A stretch of DNA of 64,000 nt from positions 11,173,632 to 11,237,631 of the forward strand of contig CM033105.1 of the NCBI GenBank assembly GCA_019321725.1, given 5' to 3'. The position numbers and the translations under genes were made by a program. The notes below the pieces were generated by a model that was not told the origin of the DNA, did not search any database, and saw only the letters and a program-made list of their open reading frames with translations. Position 1 is the stretch's first letter. Each line of letters starts with the position of its first letter. Shown here piece by piece: positions 44,617 to 56,522 of the stretch. The DNA comes from Paulownia fortunei (taxonomy: Eukaryota; Streptophyta; Magnoliopsida; Lamiales; Paulowniaceae).

Positions 44617-45988
44617 TATGAAAGTTCCAACTTACTTCAAGTCCACTTATGCTAAGTGAAAAGGTCAATCTCTTTGAAAAATGGGATGTGTTAAAGGCCT
44701 AACATAATCAAATCATGTATCATTTAATATCATTTTTATAAATCATATAGTCTATTCTAGTTAAAATCGTAAACACTTCCATATCAATTACATAACCTTA
44801 AAAACAATACATACTCCATATTTTACTACTAATTCAAGGCATTAAACATTAGGGAAGCCACTAAATAACTACTAAATCAAATATAATTATTAGGGTAGCC
44901 CCTAAAACATGCACACAATCCAAATTAACATGACGTAAATTCGGTTCTAACTTAAATTGATTGTACCCTTCAGTTAGGCAAACTAATTGATATTGTTTTC
45001 AATCATTCAAAGGAACTTCCAAACAAAATATAAGCATTACAAGATTAATAGAAATAAGTAAATTAAGCATATTTCACAAGACTATCAATTTTGCTAGAAA
45101 CTAGCTTAACTAGCTTGGTTTTGGCTTCAAGCCTATCCCACTTGAGTTTTCATTCATACAAAAAACATACTAAAATATGTAACCATCCAAGATACTATAA
45201 ATTAATCATAAGAAACATTGAAAAAGAATATACCTTGATTAAGTTGGAATTAAGCTTCAAAACCAACAGTTTTCAAGTTTAAAAGGGTAGACACTTGTTC
45301 TAGTTTGTGTTCTATGGATTCCTATGATTTGAACTCAATTTTTGAGAGCATGAGAGTGTATAAATTTGGAAGAAACTTGGAGAAGAAGGGCTGGTCATTT
45401 TTTAGGTGCTTCCACAAGAAAACATAGCTAAAATGACTTATTTGACATTTCAAAGAAAGATAAATGGAGGGTGATGATTGGTTGACTCATGCTTGGTGTC
45501 TTCTCATACAAAGAGCCACGTTTATAGGCTAGAGAGATGACAAAAAGTGATGCTTTGGTATTATAATCAAGTGCAATGCAGTTTAGAATGATTTTATGCA
45601 ACATAGTTAACCAACCAATCAAATTGCACCATTTTGCATACTTTTAGTTCTTAGCCAAATGTAATATATTTCAAGAAAATATTTAGGCAATTAATCACTT
45701 TAGAATATAATAGGTATGGAGCAATATGAATAATTCAGTCCATGGCCATTCGAGATACCAAACTTTTCACTGCAAAAAGGCACTTAAGGAATATGTTAAA
45801 TCAAGAAACAAAAGTTTGATCTCATATTTCATGTACTAATGCATGCTAAAATATAACTGGAGCATATAGTAATAATTATTCATGTGCAATCATGCTATTT
45901 GTATGTCATAATTCGATAATGCATATTAAGATGCATATTCAAGCAAGATGCTTATTATTGGCTATGTAGGAGAGAATTGGGCACTACA

Positions 45989-46486
45989 CATGCAATCAAG
46001 AAATACATCAAATTGTATGATGTCGTGCATAAGGCCACCATGGTGCTTCAAGTTAAAGGACTAATTAATGAACTATCATAACTAGGAAATTCTCATTCAA
46101 CAAACAATGCTTTCTAATTGTGGATTTCCCTAACAAGCACCCACACACATGCACTAGCATCCCTATGCTAATGTTTATGGAATAAGACATTCTCCTTTTG
46201 AGTGTGAATCGTATGTGCGAGTCTATTGGGCTTATCGATGTCCCATCATAATGAACCCTCGACTTGAAACATGTTTAAAATCAAAACCATAGAGGCACAT
46301 TCCATGATCACCATCATATGCGTGACCATGCCCCGTAGCTAAAAATGATCTAGAGACTTTATCTAATTGATAAAAATAATTAAAGACAAAAAATACCTTT
46401 TATTTATTTAAACATTATGAATAAGACTATTTTTACAAGAGTATAAATGTGTGCCACTAATTAGCTTGCCAAACACTACTCTAACA
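45989..46486 (-). repeat. 3' LTR of copia D, truncated by B
   Basis: It starts (minus) TGTTAGAGTAGTGTTTGGC at 46486 and shows the shared copia U3 blocks (GGGGCATGGTC near 46335, GGTGATCATGG near 46310). It stops at B's LTR at a point equivalent to about 500 bp into the LTR. The preceding purine tract (46487-46500) is decayed. Confidence 0.85.
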
Positions 46487-46500
46487 ATTTCTCAATTGCC

Positions 46501-48010
46501 TATGTATCTAAAATCTATCTTCTCAAGATATCCTTCAAATATTCTTCGAGCTAAAGCCTTTGTCAATGGATTTGCTATATTTTCTAATAAGGACACTCGT
46601 TCCACTCCAACGTCTCATCTACTACTGATCTCATGGATTAGATAGTATTGCCTCATAATGTGCTTGGATCTTTAATGATATCTCGGCTTTTTTGCTTATG
46701 CAATAGCCCCATTGTTATCACAGTAGACCGAAATTAGATCAACAATGGAAGGGACTACACCCAACTTTTGGATGAAATTTGTCATTCAAACACCTTCTTT
46801 CACTGCATCATATGCTGCGATGTATTCAGCTTCGGTGCTGGAATCCACCATTTAGCATGAGTATGAATCCTAACATTGAATTCGAATCGTCTATATGGAA
46901 CTGAAAGCTAGAATCAGTAAAGCCTTTTAGCTTCAGTTCTCTATTGTCGTAAACTAAGAAGACATCCTTAGTCCTTTGCAAGTACTTAAGCATCATCTTT
47001 ATGGCTTTCTAGTGCTCCTCGCCCGAATTAGATTGATATCTACTCATGATACTAATAGCGTATGTGACATCATGCCTCAAACATAACATTACATACATAA
47101 CGCTTCCAATTACAGATACATATGGTATGGAAGTCATTCTTTCTATTTTTTTGGTGACAATGACTTTGAAAGAGAAACCCCATGGCTCATGGGTAAGAAT
47201 CCTCTTTTGCATTCTTCCATGCCAAACCTTTTTATCACTTTATCTATGTACGTGGATTGGGATAGTTCGATCATCCTTCTGGATCTATCTTTGTAGATCT
47301 TAATCCCCAAAATATAGAATGCTTCTCCCAAATTATTTATGGGGAACTAACTAGATAACCAAGCCTTTGTTGATTGTAACATCCCTACGTCATTCCCAAT
47401 GAGTAGTATATCATCAACACAAAGGACAACAAAGGTCAGTGTACTCCCACTATCTTTCTTATACACACAGGGTTCATCTAGATTCTTGATAAAACCAAAT
47501 GATTTTATTACCTCGATGAATCGAAGATTCCATCTTCGAGAAGTTTGTTTGAGTTTGTAAATGGATCTCTGAATTTTGCAAACCTTTTGCTTGCTCCCAT
47601 CGGATATGAAGCCCTCTGCTTGCCTCATATAGATCTCTTCCTCTGTATTCCCATTGAGAAAGGTAGTCTTCACATCTATTTGCCATATCTTATAGTCATA
47701 AGACGCTGATATTGCAAGTAATATCTTAATGGATTTTAGCATCTCCATGAGTGAAAAGGTTTTCTCATAGTCAATGCCTTGCTTTTGAGTATAACCTTTT
47801 GCAACCAGTCGTGCCTTATAAGTCATTACCTCTCCATCTACTCCAAGTTTCCACTTGTAGATCCACTTGCAGCCGATGGGTACTATACCCTATGATGGGT
47901 CCATCAAGGTCCATACCTTGTTAGAGTACATGGAGTCAATCTCAGTTTACATGGCTTCTTGCCATCTCTCTAGATCAATGTCTGACATTGCTTCTCCATA
48001 ATTCCTTGGA
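46501..48010 (-). pseudogene. Copia D RT and RNase H
   Basis: RT is largely open at 47347-47826: VAKGYTQKQGIDYEKTF, LLAISASYDYKIWQID, KTTFLNGNTEEEIYMRQ, then VVLCVDD at 47410-47421, where the usual Tyr of YVDD is Cys. After a stop comes FYILGIKIYKDRS and SQSTYIDKV near 47240, then YVSVIGSVMY near 47110, and RNase H to about 46530 with stops. The N-terminal RT part near 47830-48010 is also broken. Confidence 0.9.
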
Positions 48011-49140
48011 TCATTATCCAAAGAATGCTCCTTCTTCTTGTTCTGTAGCAAAAATCTATACCTCTCAGGTGGTCTCGAGATCCTTTCAGATATCCTAGGA
48101 GGCTGTGTGATAGAAATGTTAGTTTTGGGTGGAGCTATCGCTACTGTCTTTTGTGGGACACTTTGTGGTTCTTGAATTCCTTCAAGCTATACAACCTCGC
48201 ATTTTCTATCTAATAGAAACTCATTCTCTAAGAATGTGACATTTCTCAAAAGAAACACCTTTTGTTCTGAAGAGTTGTAGAAATAGTATCTAATGAATTC
48301 CTTTGGATACCCTACAAACTTACACAAGGTGGATCTAGCATCCAACTTATCTCCCACCAGCTGCTTCACGTAAGGAGGGCAGCCCCATACCCCTAAGGTA
48401 TTTGTATGAAGGGGTTTTGCCACACCACATTTCATATGGTGTTTTGGGCATGACTTACTTGGCACTCTATTTAATAGAAAAGCTATTGTTTCCAGAGCAT
48501 AGCCCTAGAATGAAACAGGAATCCCAGTTAAGCTCATCATGGACTGAATCATGTCCAACAGGGTTCGATTCCTATGCTCCGCAACCCCATTTAGTTATGG
48601 AGTTGCTGGCGAAGTCCACTGCAAGAGAATCCCATTCTCTTTTAGATAATCAAGAAACTCTACGCCTAAGTATTCACCTCCTCGATCAGATTGAATAGTC
48701 TTAATACTTCGCCCAATTTCTTTCTCCACTTCATACCTAAAATCATTAAACCTTTCAAAGGCTTCAGACATGTATCTTAAAATATACACATACCCATACC
48801 TAGAATAATCGTTGGTAAAAGTAATGAAATAGTTATAGTTTCTTTGGGCGCTAATACTTAGTGACCCACATACATCTGTATGGATCAAATCCAATAGATT
48901 TGCAGCCCGCTCCACTTGTCTAACAAATAGTGACTTGGTCATCTTTCCATTAAGGCAAGATTCACAAGTTGGCATTTCTTGCAATTCTGTAAGGTCAAGC
49001 AAGTTAGCTAACTTATTGATTCTTTTCTTAGATATATGACCTAGTATAGCATGCCACAAGTATGTGGAACTATGAACATCTATTTTATATTTTTTACTTT
49101 GTTGAATATGCAAGATGGATTTATAAGGTTAGACAATATA
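48011..49140 (-). pseudogene. Copia D integrase
   Basis: A 172-codon frame (48595-49113) holds LWHAILGHISKKRINKL with zinc-binding His (one Arg changed to Ile), CESCLNG, HTDVCGSLS with the first catalytic Asp, FTNDYSRYGYVY, and QSDRGGEYLG with the second. After a frameshift the third acidic residue lies in AEHRNR near 48575. The C-terminal part (48187-48465) includes PKHHMKCGVAKPL, VKQLVGDKLDAR and KFVGYPKE. This is the best-preserved copia integrase in the window. Confidence 0.9.
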
Positions 49141-50140
49141 TAAATCATTTGTCAAAGTTCCAACCAAAACTAAAGTAAATAAAACAGTTTCCATCCTTTA
49201 TTGAAAAATAATAACCCTCTGTATCCAAAACTAGAATATAGATAATAGTCTTTACTAATTTAGGAAGATAAAGACAAGAATTTAAAATTATCTTTTTTCC
49301 ATCTCCTAACGCTAAGTAGACAGTTCCTATGGCTAATACAACAACTTTTGCTCTATTTTCAAGTCTCGTGATCTGCTTTCCTCTACTCAGCTCCCTGCTT
49401 CTTGTCATCACATGTAAATCCTTACATAGATGAGTACCCGTAGCCGGTATCTAATACCTAAGAAGCATCATTAACCAAAAGGTTAACTTCAATAAAGAAC
49501 ATACCAGAACTCTTTTGGTGATTTGCAAGATAGTCCTTGCATTTTCTCTTCCAATACCTCGGCTTGCCACAGTAGTGACACTTGTTGTCTGGTTTGGAAT
49601 ATTTCTTCACTCTACCTGAGGCCTTCATACCCTTGGCCTTCTTAAAAGAACTTTTCTTCTCTCCTTTCTTTGACCTTTTAGTCTTAGATTGTGATAAAGA
49701 GCCAACGACTAGGATAGGCTTCTCCTTTTTCATGGTAGACTTGATTGTCTTCAACATGTTGACCAACTCAGCAAGGCTAGTTTCTATTTTGTGCATATTG
49801 AAGTTGACCACAAAGGAGTCAAACAAGGGCGACAAAGAATGTAACATGAGATCCACATAGAGTTTGTTGTCCATAATAACTTATAGGGACTTGAGTCTCT
49901 CAATCAAGGCTATCATCTTCAGTCCATAATCATGAACTGAAGAGCCTTCCATCATACGGGATCAAAAGAGCTCCTTAGATACTTGGTATCTACCTTGCCT
50001 TGTATGTTCACCATGCAATTCTTTTAGATGAAGGTAGACAGTGGTAGCATGTGCCATACCCCTATGCTATCTTTGCAGCTCATTTGACATAGATGCTATC
50101 ACATAGTACCAAGCCTGCAGATCATCCTCAACATGTTGAC
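49141..50140 (-). pseudogene. Copia D gag (C-terminal two thirds) and protease
   Basis: Gag continues from C's right flank (50140) with VEDDLQAWYYVIASMSNEL. It then shows a frame from 49874 with LMLHSLSPLFDSF, ELVNMLKTIKSTMKKEK, a Lys-rich region and a zinc knuckle CHYCGKPRYWKRKC near 49565, in which the His is Tyr. A stop follows NDAS, then the protease site LDTGYG near 49450, and the frame 49145-49411 leads to the pre-integrase region. Confidence 0.88.
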
Positions 50141-52594
50141 TGTAACGACTATAATTTCACACTCATTTTCTATTAATTCCATCAAGAACTTTATTACATT
50201 TCATATACAATTGCCTAGCTTAAGATTATCCTTCTTGTGATGAATTTGAAAATAATAATTATTTTATTGGATCAATTAATTGGTAAAACTATAAATTAAT
50301 TTAATAATTAAATTAATTTATCTAATTAAATAATTAGATTATTCAATTAAACCTAATATGATTAGGTAGGCTAGACTGAACCAAATTATTTTGTTGGATC
50401 AATTAATTGGATTTGGGCCAAATTTAATTAATTAGATTAATAAAAGTCCAAGCCCAAATCATAGTAGGCCATTAGGGGAGGTCCAATTGATTAGTTAGAA
50501 GAATTTAGATAAATAAGAAAATAAGATTTGCTTATAGACATATCCTAAAATACCTTTGGAAGGAATGATAGGATTTAGCACGACACCCCTTAACTGTGTT
50601 GGATGATTTTGGAAGAGTTGGACTTAACTAAAATACCAATCCAACACATAGAATAACTGGAGGGAAAAAGGGCCGAAAATTGCTAGCTAATGTAGTTCCC
50701 ATTTTCAGCCACCACATTAAGAGGTTAATGAACCTCATTTTCGGTCTTAACAAGATTAAATGGAGAGAGAAAAGGTTTCTTTCTCGTAACTTTTAAATCA
50801 TCTATATATAATAAAGAATGAATTAATGGTCGAATATAAAATAGGCAATAGTTTCTTATGCTGCGGCAGTCGTGCCCAGTTCAAAGAAAAATCATATTTT
50901 TCTTAGGTTTTAAGCGGAGGATTAGTGATATATAAACCCTAGCCTCCTTACCCAAGAGTTCCAAACACTCCAAGAACCCTAGCAAAATTGAAATTTTATC
51001 TTCTCTCCTTCTCCACTCAAGTTGCATGTGCAAACCACCCTTCCATCCTCTACAAATCCAAAGTTAGCATATTTACAACCCTAGATAGGCATGGAAGAAT
51101 GAGTTTTATGGTCATACTTCAAAATTTTTCAAAGGTAAGGGTATTTTTCATGAAAAACTAGTTTTACTTACTCTGTTTTATCAAATCATGATTTTTCTAC
51201 ATTACTTTTAAAGGAAATAAGGTCTTTTGAATCGTGTTTGTTAACCTAAGGTCCTCAGCTCAGTAATCGTTTATCCTTGGTTCGTAGAGGTAAAAAAATA
51301 TTTTCCTATCATGTTATACTCCAAAGTTCAATTTTAATCAAGTAAATGTGTCGAGACCCTAGTATCTAGTGAGTAGTTCTTCCAGTATTTATTTAACATT
51401 AACATAAGATGTTAGGACTTGTTTAATGACTAAGTGAATTGTAATAGGATTTGTGAACGAGAACATTGGAGGGCCTCTTAGTCGATAGAATTCTAGTTGG
51501 TTTAGAGCTCGAAAGGTAAGTAACCCCACCCTAGTTCTATACATGCAATTATGTGTCTAAGTGATGATATGTGTGTGATTATGTGTTGATGCTTTAAGTT
51601 CTGTGCGTTTATTATCCTTATATTGTCATTGCACTTGCATATCATGTCAACAAACACGATGCACAATTAAGTTAAGCTTAGAAGGTGACATGAGCATGCG
51701 AGTCTATTTTCAAAAGATACATGTACCCCAAATGTTTTGTTTTCAAAAGTTTAGTTGGGTGTGCATTGATGCTGTGAAGGGTGTGAGTGGGAAATGGGTG
51801 CGGGAGACCAGCGTTCCAAGCAAGGGCCTTTATGGCCAAATGTAATGTTTAATGTTAATGTTAATGTGCCTCTTATGGCAAAATGAAAGTACTTGTATCG
51901 GTATATATATATATTTTTGGTTCCAAATAACTAGGCTCATTGCATCTCTAATCAGCTGGATGTCTCACCAAGTGAGCTTGCGACTAGGTCATTGAAATGA
52001 AAGATTCAGAATTTTCCACGATAATGTTCAAGTTCAATATTTCCAAGTTAAAGATTTAAGTTCAAAGTTTTTTTTAAAGTTGATGTCCAAGTCCAAGGTT
52101 TTCAAATTAAAACCTTTTTATGTTTTAAAAAAAAAAGGAGGGGGATACTCGATAAGTTTTTACACAACAAGCATTCATGAGCATGCATTCATGCATAGGT
52201 TACTTACTGAGCTTGTTGAAAGCTCATTCTGTGTCATATATATATTTTCAAGTGATGACATAGAGGAGATGGACGGAGATGGCCGAGCGCAGTGACTTGC
52301 CCATTGTCTTACGTTATTAAATGAACTTCCAATTTTAGAACCTTTAGACATGGTTTATTATGGGTTTCACTTTCTTAAGATTTTGAGAGGATAATGTTTT
52401 GAAACTAAATTCTTTTTCATTTTCATTACGTAGAGTTTTGAGAACTTGTTATTTTATAAGTGTTAAAGGATTATTCCTAGTTTTTCTTTAAGCGAAGAGA
52501 GTTTTAAATCTTCCGCATTTTTTTAAATGAGTAAACTCTATTCATATTTAAATTTTACATATATATAATTTAAGAAAATACTAGTAGGCATTTT
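50141..52594 (+). repeat. 5' LTR of chromovirus C (about 2454 bp)
   Basis: The LTR starts TGTAACGACT. Its 3' end has decayed (CTAGTAGGCATTTT where the 3' LTR has CTAGTAAGTGTTACA), so the last base is approximate. U3 from about 50250 to 50690 resembles copia J's LTR. A CCGAAAAT/ATTTTCGG inverted pair lies at 50673-50744, with an inner GAGGTT/AACCTC hairpin. TATATATAA near 50800 is a possible TATA box. Confidence 0.88.
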
Positions 52595-52595
52595 G

Positions 52596-52606
52596 TGATA
52601 TCAAAG
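52596..52606 (+). other. Primer binding site of chromovirus C
   Basis: TGATATCAAAG right after the LTR is a two-base variant of TGGTATCAGAG, the initiator methionine tRNA site. Confidence 0.7.
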
Positions 52607-53138
52607 CGCTCAGGTTTTTAAATCGGTTCTATAGACCCTAAATTTATTTTTTTTTTTTTTTAAAAAAGAAGTTTTGGGCTATGAGTTGTGTTGCGGGCGT
52701 GTTCTCCTCTATCACCTGGTAAGTGTTTGAGATTGTAAGTTGTTGTTTGTTTAAGTATTTAACGAGTTTGTATGTTGTGCCTTGCACAATTATACTGCCT
52801 ATCTCTTAAGATGATTCCATATGATTGGGATCCTATTTGCTAGTTGGTTGGGATAGTATAAAAACTAATCACGCTAGTAAGAATTAACGTTTGATGTACC
52901 ATCATAATCATGATAACTAGTTTCTTAATATGAACATTAATTGTGTAGGTATGAGGCTTATTAGAACCCCAACTAAGAAGGAATTGAGAGAGCATTCAGA
53001 CAGAACACGTGAATTTATGACTTATAAGATGAAACCGTATCACACCTTGCCATAACATTTCAAGATGATGAGATGGATAAGTGATCACCTAGCATTCATA
53101 AGCCACAAGACTCAACCTAGGTTGCGAGAGACAACAAT
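52607..53138 (+). pseudogene. Chromovirus C leader and gag remnant
   Basis: This 530-bp stretch stands where about 1.5 kb of leader and gag is expected. A short frame from 52951 (MRLIRTPTKKELREHSDR...) stops after about 34 codons. It may be the Gag N-terminus, but it lacks a recognisable domain. No capsid motif or zinc knuckle is present. A T15 run lies near 52648. Confidence 0.45.
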
Positions 53139-53500
53139 ATGGAAGGAGTCACTACCCCCTCTCACTCCTTTGTAAGCTCTAATTTCGTGAAACACCTTCT
53201 GAAACCTCCCTCCCAATCTGACGTTTCCTATAGTGTGTTATCCCCTTCGAGTACTGTTATGACCTTGAACCTGATCCTATCGGGCTACCCTATTATAATT
53301 GGAGAGAATTCTTTATCGACGATCTTATCATATTAAATATCCAAAATTTTGATGTCATTTTTGGTATGGACTAGTTGTCCAAGAATTTCACAACGATCGA
53401 CTGTCGAGGCAAGAAAGTAGTACTCACTCCTCCACATGACACTCAGATCATCATCCAATGAGTTAGGCCCAAATCAGCCATTCCCATCATCTCTGCGATG
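53139..53500 (+). pseudogene. Chromovirus C protease remnant
   Basis: The frame from 53139 keeps SHSFVSSNFVK, which follows the active site in related elements, but the D-S-G itself is not readable. Beyond a stop come FDVIFGMD near 53350 and a decayed C-terminal segment up to the RT linker. It is inactive. Confidence 0.75.
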
Positions 53501-54440
53501 AAGGCCCGTAAGATGTTGAATAAGGGTTGCGAAGCGTATCTAGCAATGATCACCAAGGTTGCAGAGCAGAGTCCTTCCATGAACCAGATTCCAGTTGTTC
53601 ACGAATATTCAGACATTTTCCAAAAGGAACTTCTGGGAGTTCCACCAAAGAGAGAAGTTAAATTCACAATCGAGTTGCTGTCTGGGACAACCCCCATCTC
53701 AAAGGCACCATATTGTATGGCTCTGGTAGAACTTAAGGAGCAGTTGCAAGATATTTTGGATAAAGGATTCATAAGGCCAAGTTTTTTGCCGTGGGGTGCA
53801 CCGATCTTGTTCGTGAAGAAGAAGGACGAGTCGTTGAGGATATGGATTGACTATAGAGAATTAAATAAGTATCCATTGCCGAGGATTGAGAAACTATTCG
53901 ATCAACTTCAGGGTGTCGGCTATTTCTCAAAAATAGATCTAAGGTCTGGATACCATTAGCTTGGGATTTGAGATGAAGATATTGCCAAGATAGATTTTCG
54001 ATCCAGATATGGACACTACGAGTTCCTGGTCATGCCTTTCGATTTAATGAATGCTCCTACCACTTTTATGGACTTAATGAACTGAGTGTTCTCTGACTAC
54101 TTGGATAAGTTCATCATCGTCTTCATCAACGATATTTTGATTTATTCACAAACCAAATAAGATCATGAGTAACATCTAAGAATGGTCCTTCAAAGGCTGA
54201 GAGAAAAATAACTTTTTGCCAAATTCAAGAAGTACGAATTTTAGCTAGATTATGTTCCCTTCCTGGGACACATCGTTTCAAAGAATAAGATATCTGTAGA
54301 TCTCAGCAAGATAGAAGCAGTATAGAACTGGCCAACTCCTACTAGCGCAGGTGAAGTCCACAGTTTTCTGGGTTTGGCTCGGTATTATTGAAGAATTGTT
54401 GAAGGATTTTTAAAGATCTCTGCCCCATTGACATAATTGA
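53498..54440 (+). pseudogene. Chromovirus C reverse transcriptase
   Basis: The first frame (53498-53959) holds [57 protein letters not shown] and KIDLRSGYH. Then stops alternate with [11 protein letters not shown] near 54032 and the catalytic box at 54122-54133, which reads FIND: the first Asp is Asn, which abolishes catalysis. FLGHIVSKNK near 54260 and FLGLARYY near 54370 complete the domain. Confidence 0.9.
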
Positions 54441-54900
54441 CGAGGAAGAGTGTCAAGTTTTTTTGGGATGATAAATGCGAATAGAGTTTGGCTGAGTTGA
54501 AAATGAGGCTAACGTCAACTCCAGTCATGTCACTTTTGAGTGGAACAAAGGGATTCGTCATCTACAACGATGCATCACTGAAGGGCTTAGGATGTGTTCT
54601 TATGCAACATGGAAAGGTAATTACTCCTCTAGACAGATGAAGGATTGTGAGAAGAATTATCCGACGCATGATTTGGAGCTGGCAGCAGTAGTTTTTGCCT
54701 TGAAGATTTGGAGGCACTATCTATATGGGGCTCAGTATGAGATTTACAACGATCACAAGAGCCTCAAATACTTTTTCACACAAAAGGAGCAGAACATGAG
54801 GCAGCGTAGATGGCTTGAGTTGGTAAAGGACTATGATTGTGTTATTAATTATCATCCGGGTAAAACTAATGTAGTAGCAGACGCCCTAAGTTGAAAGGGG
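54441..54900 (+). pseudogene. Chromovirus C RNase H
   Basis: [17 protein letters not shown] near 54560 has Asn in place of the catalytic Asp. The frame 54592-54894 gives [44 protein letters not shown] and NVVADALS before a stop at 54893. Confidence 0.88.
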
Positions 54901-56250
54901 CAAGGAGTTATTTCTACCTTACGGGTAGTGCATCCATCACTCTTGAGGGATATTCAGAGTCTCGAGTTGGAGATAGTCCCACGAGAGAGATTGTGTTATC
55001 TCGCTATATTGACAGTTCAGCTGACGATTGTGGAAAGGATCAGGGCTGCCCAGTTGTCTGATCCATAGTTGACTAAGGTTCGCACAGAGATGACTAAAAG
55101 GAAGAGAATCGACTATGTAATCACCTCGAATGAAGCTCTTCGATTGGGAAGCATACTAGCAGTTCTAAATGACGAGCAGTTGAAACTCAAAATTATTAGA
55201 GAAGCTCATAACACCCCATACTCTATTCACCCTGGGAGTACAAAGATGATGTGGGACCTGAGTAAACATTTTTCTTGGATAGGCATGAAGAGGGACATAG
55301 CAACATATGTTCATAAGTGTTTGACTTGTCAACAAGTTAAGGCTGAACATTAGAAACCTTTCGGTTTGCTGCAGCCCCTCATGATTCCCGAGTGGAAGTA
55401 GGAAAAAGTTGGAATGGATTCTGTGGTAGGATTGCCAAGGAAAAGGAAGGGGTACAACTCTATTTAGGTTATCATGGATCGTCTCACCAAGTCGGCGCAT
55501 TTCTTGCCGATAAAGACGACTTATAACATAGAGAGGTATGTAGAGATATACATAACACAAATAGTGAAACTACATGGAGTGCCAATATCCATCGTATCCG
55601 ACTGAGATCCTACGTTCATGTCAAACTTTTTGAAGAGTCTACATCACGCTATAAGCACACAATTGAGATTTAGTACAGCCTCCCATCCCCAGATAGATGG
55701 TCAATCGGAGAGGACGATACAGATACTCGAGGATATGCTTCAAGCTTGCGTAATCAATTTTGGCAGCGCATGGGATGAGATTTTACCATTAGTAGAGTTC
55801 TCCTACAATAATAGCTACCAAGCATTGATTAATATGGCACCATATGAAGCTCTTTATGGAAGAAAGTGTCGATCTTCGGTATACTAGGACGAGGTCGATG
55901 AGAGAAAGTTAATAGGCCCTAAGTTGGTACAACAGACCACTGATATTGTCGAGAAGATATGATAAAGAATGAAGACAGCTTAAAGTCGGCAAAAGATTTA
56001 TGCTAACCGAAGGAGAAAATCATTGGAGTTTTGTAGTAGCCAACATGGTTTTCTTGATTGTTGCACCGATGAATGGCGTGATGAGGTTTGGCAAGAATGA
56101 AAAGATCAGTACAAGATATGTAGGTCTTTTTGAGATTTTAGACCTAGTCGGCGACTTGCCATATAGAGTTGCCCTACCGTGAGCACTGTCAGGACTCCAT
56201 AATGTGTTCCATGTATCGATGTTGAAGAAGTACATTCTGTATCCTTCACA
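54901..56250 (+). pseudogene. Chromovirus C integrase
   Basis: The zinc finger (HNTPYSIHPG to CLTCQQ, 55207-55335) is intact. The core has MDSVVGLP near 55414, VSD-stop-DPTF near 55600 (second Asp kept, stop inside the motif) and GQSERTIQ near 55700 with Glu. The C-terminal domain covers 55828-56180 (MAPYEALYGRKCRS; APMNGVMRFGKN) with stops at 55885 and near 55962. The final HNVFHVSMLKKY near 56200 leads into the chromodomain. Confidence 0.9.
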
Positions 56251-56279
56251 CATTTTAAGTTATTAATCTTTTGACCTTC

Positions 56280-56480
56280 ATGAGAATTTCACATATGATG
56301 AATTTCCAGTAGAGGTTTTGGATAGAGCAACCAAGGAATTGAGGAGGAAATTGGTGACTTTGGTCAAAGTGCTCTGAAAAAATCATGCGGTCGAAGAAGC
56401 CACCTGGGAAAAAGAGGACGAGATGTGAACTCGATACCCAATCTATTTGATTAACTTTTGTTTGTCTTGGGTAGAATAGA
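56280..56480 (+). pseudogene. Chromovirus C chromodomain
   Basis: FPVEVLDRATKELRRK near 56303 is followed by VTLVKVL-stop-KNHAVEEATWEKEDEM near 56350-56425. This is the chromodomain with its Trp changed to a stop, then RYP as in relatives. It confirms chromovirus identity. Confidence 0.85.
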
Positions 56481-56506
56481 GTCAAGTTTCGGGGATGAAA
56501 CTTTTA

Positions 56507-56521
56507 TAAGAGGGGGGAGAA
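56507..56521 (+). other. Polypurine tract of chromovirus C
   Basis: TAAGAGGGGGGAGAA directly precedes the LTR start TGTAACGACC at 56523. Confidence 0.85.
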
Positions 56522-56522
56522 T

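Larger units (their letters stand above)
38410..45988 (-). mobile_element. Chromovirus B, minus strand, 3' end deleted
   Basis: From 45988 leftward: 5' LTR (interrupted by K), PBS, gag, protease, RT, RNase H, and integrase cut in its zinc finger at 38410, where A's 3' LTR begins. Protein and LTR are close to A, so they are the same family in inverted orientation. The rest of integrase, the chromodomain and the 3' LTR are gone. B's right end lies inside the 3' LTR of copia D. Confidence 0.9.
41748..45988 (-). repeat. 5' LTR of chromovirus B, split by solo LTR K
   Basis: The LTR runs on the minus strand from TGTAGTGCCC at 45988 to GGTGTTACA at 41748. It aligns with A's LTR once K (42388-44616) and its duplicated pentamer are removed, leaving about 2007 bp. 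Its right end abuts copia D's 3' LTR. Confidence 0.9.

Noticed and set aside
50790..50815. TATATATAA in C's LTR as the definite promoter
   Set aside because: Several TA-rich stretches occur in this LTR and its start site cannot be placed, so it is mentioned only as possible.
52080..52295. Frame in the 5' LTR of C
   Set aside because: It lies in non-coding LTR, is not conserved as an open frame in the 3' LTR near 58530-58740, and has no motif.
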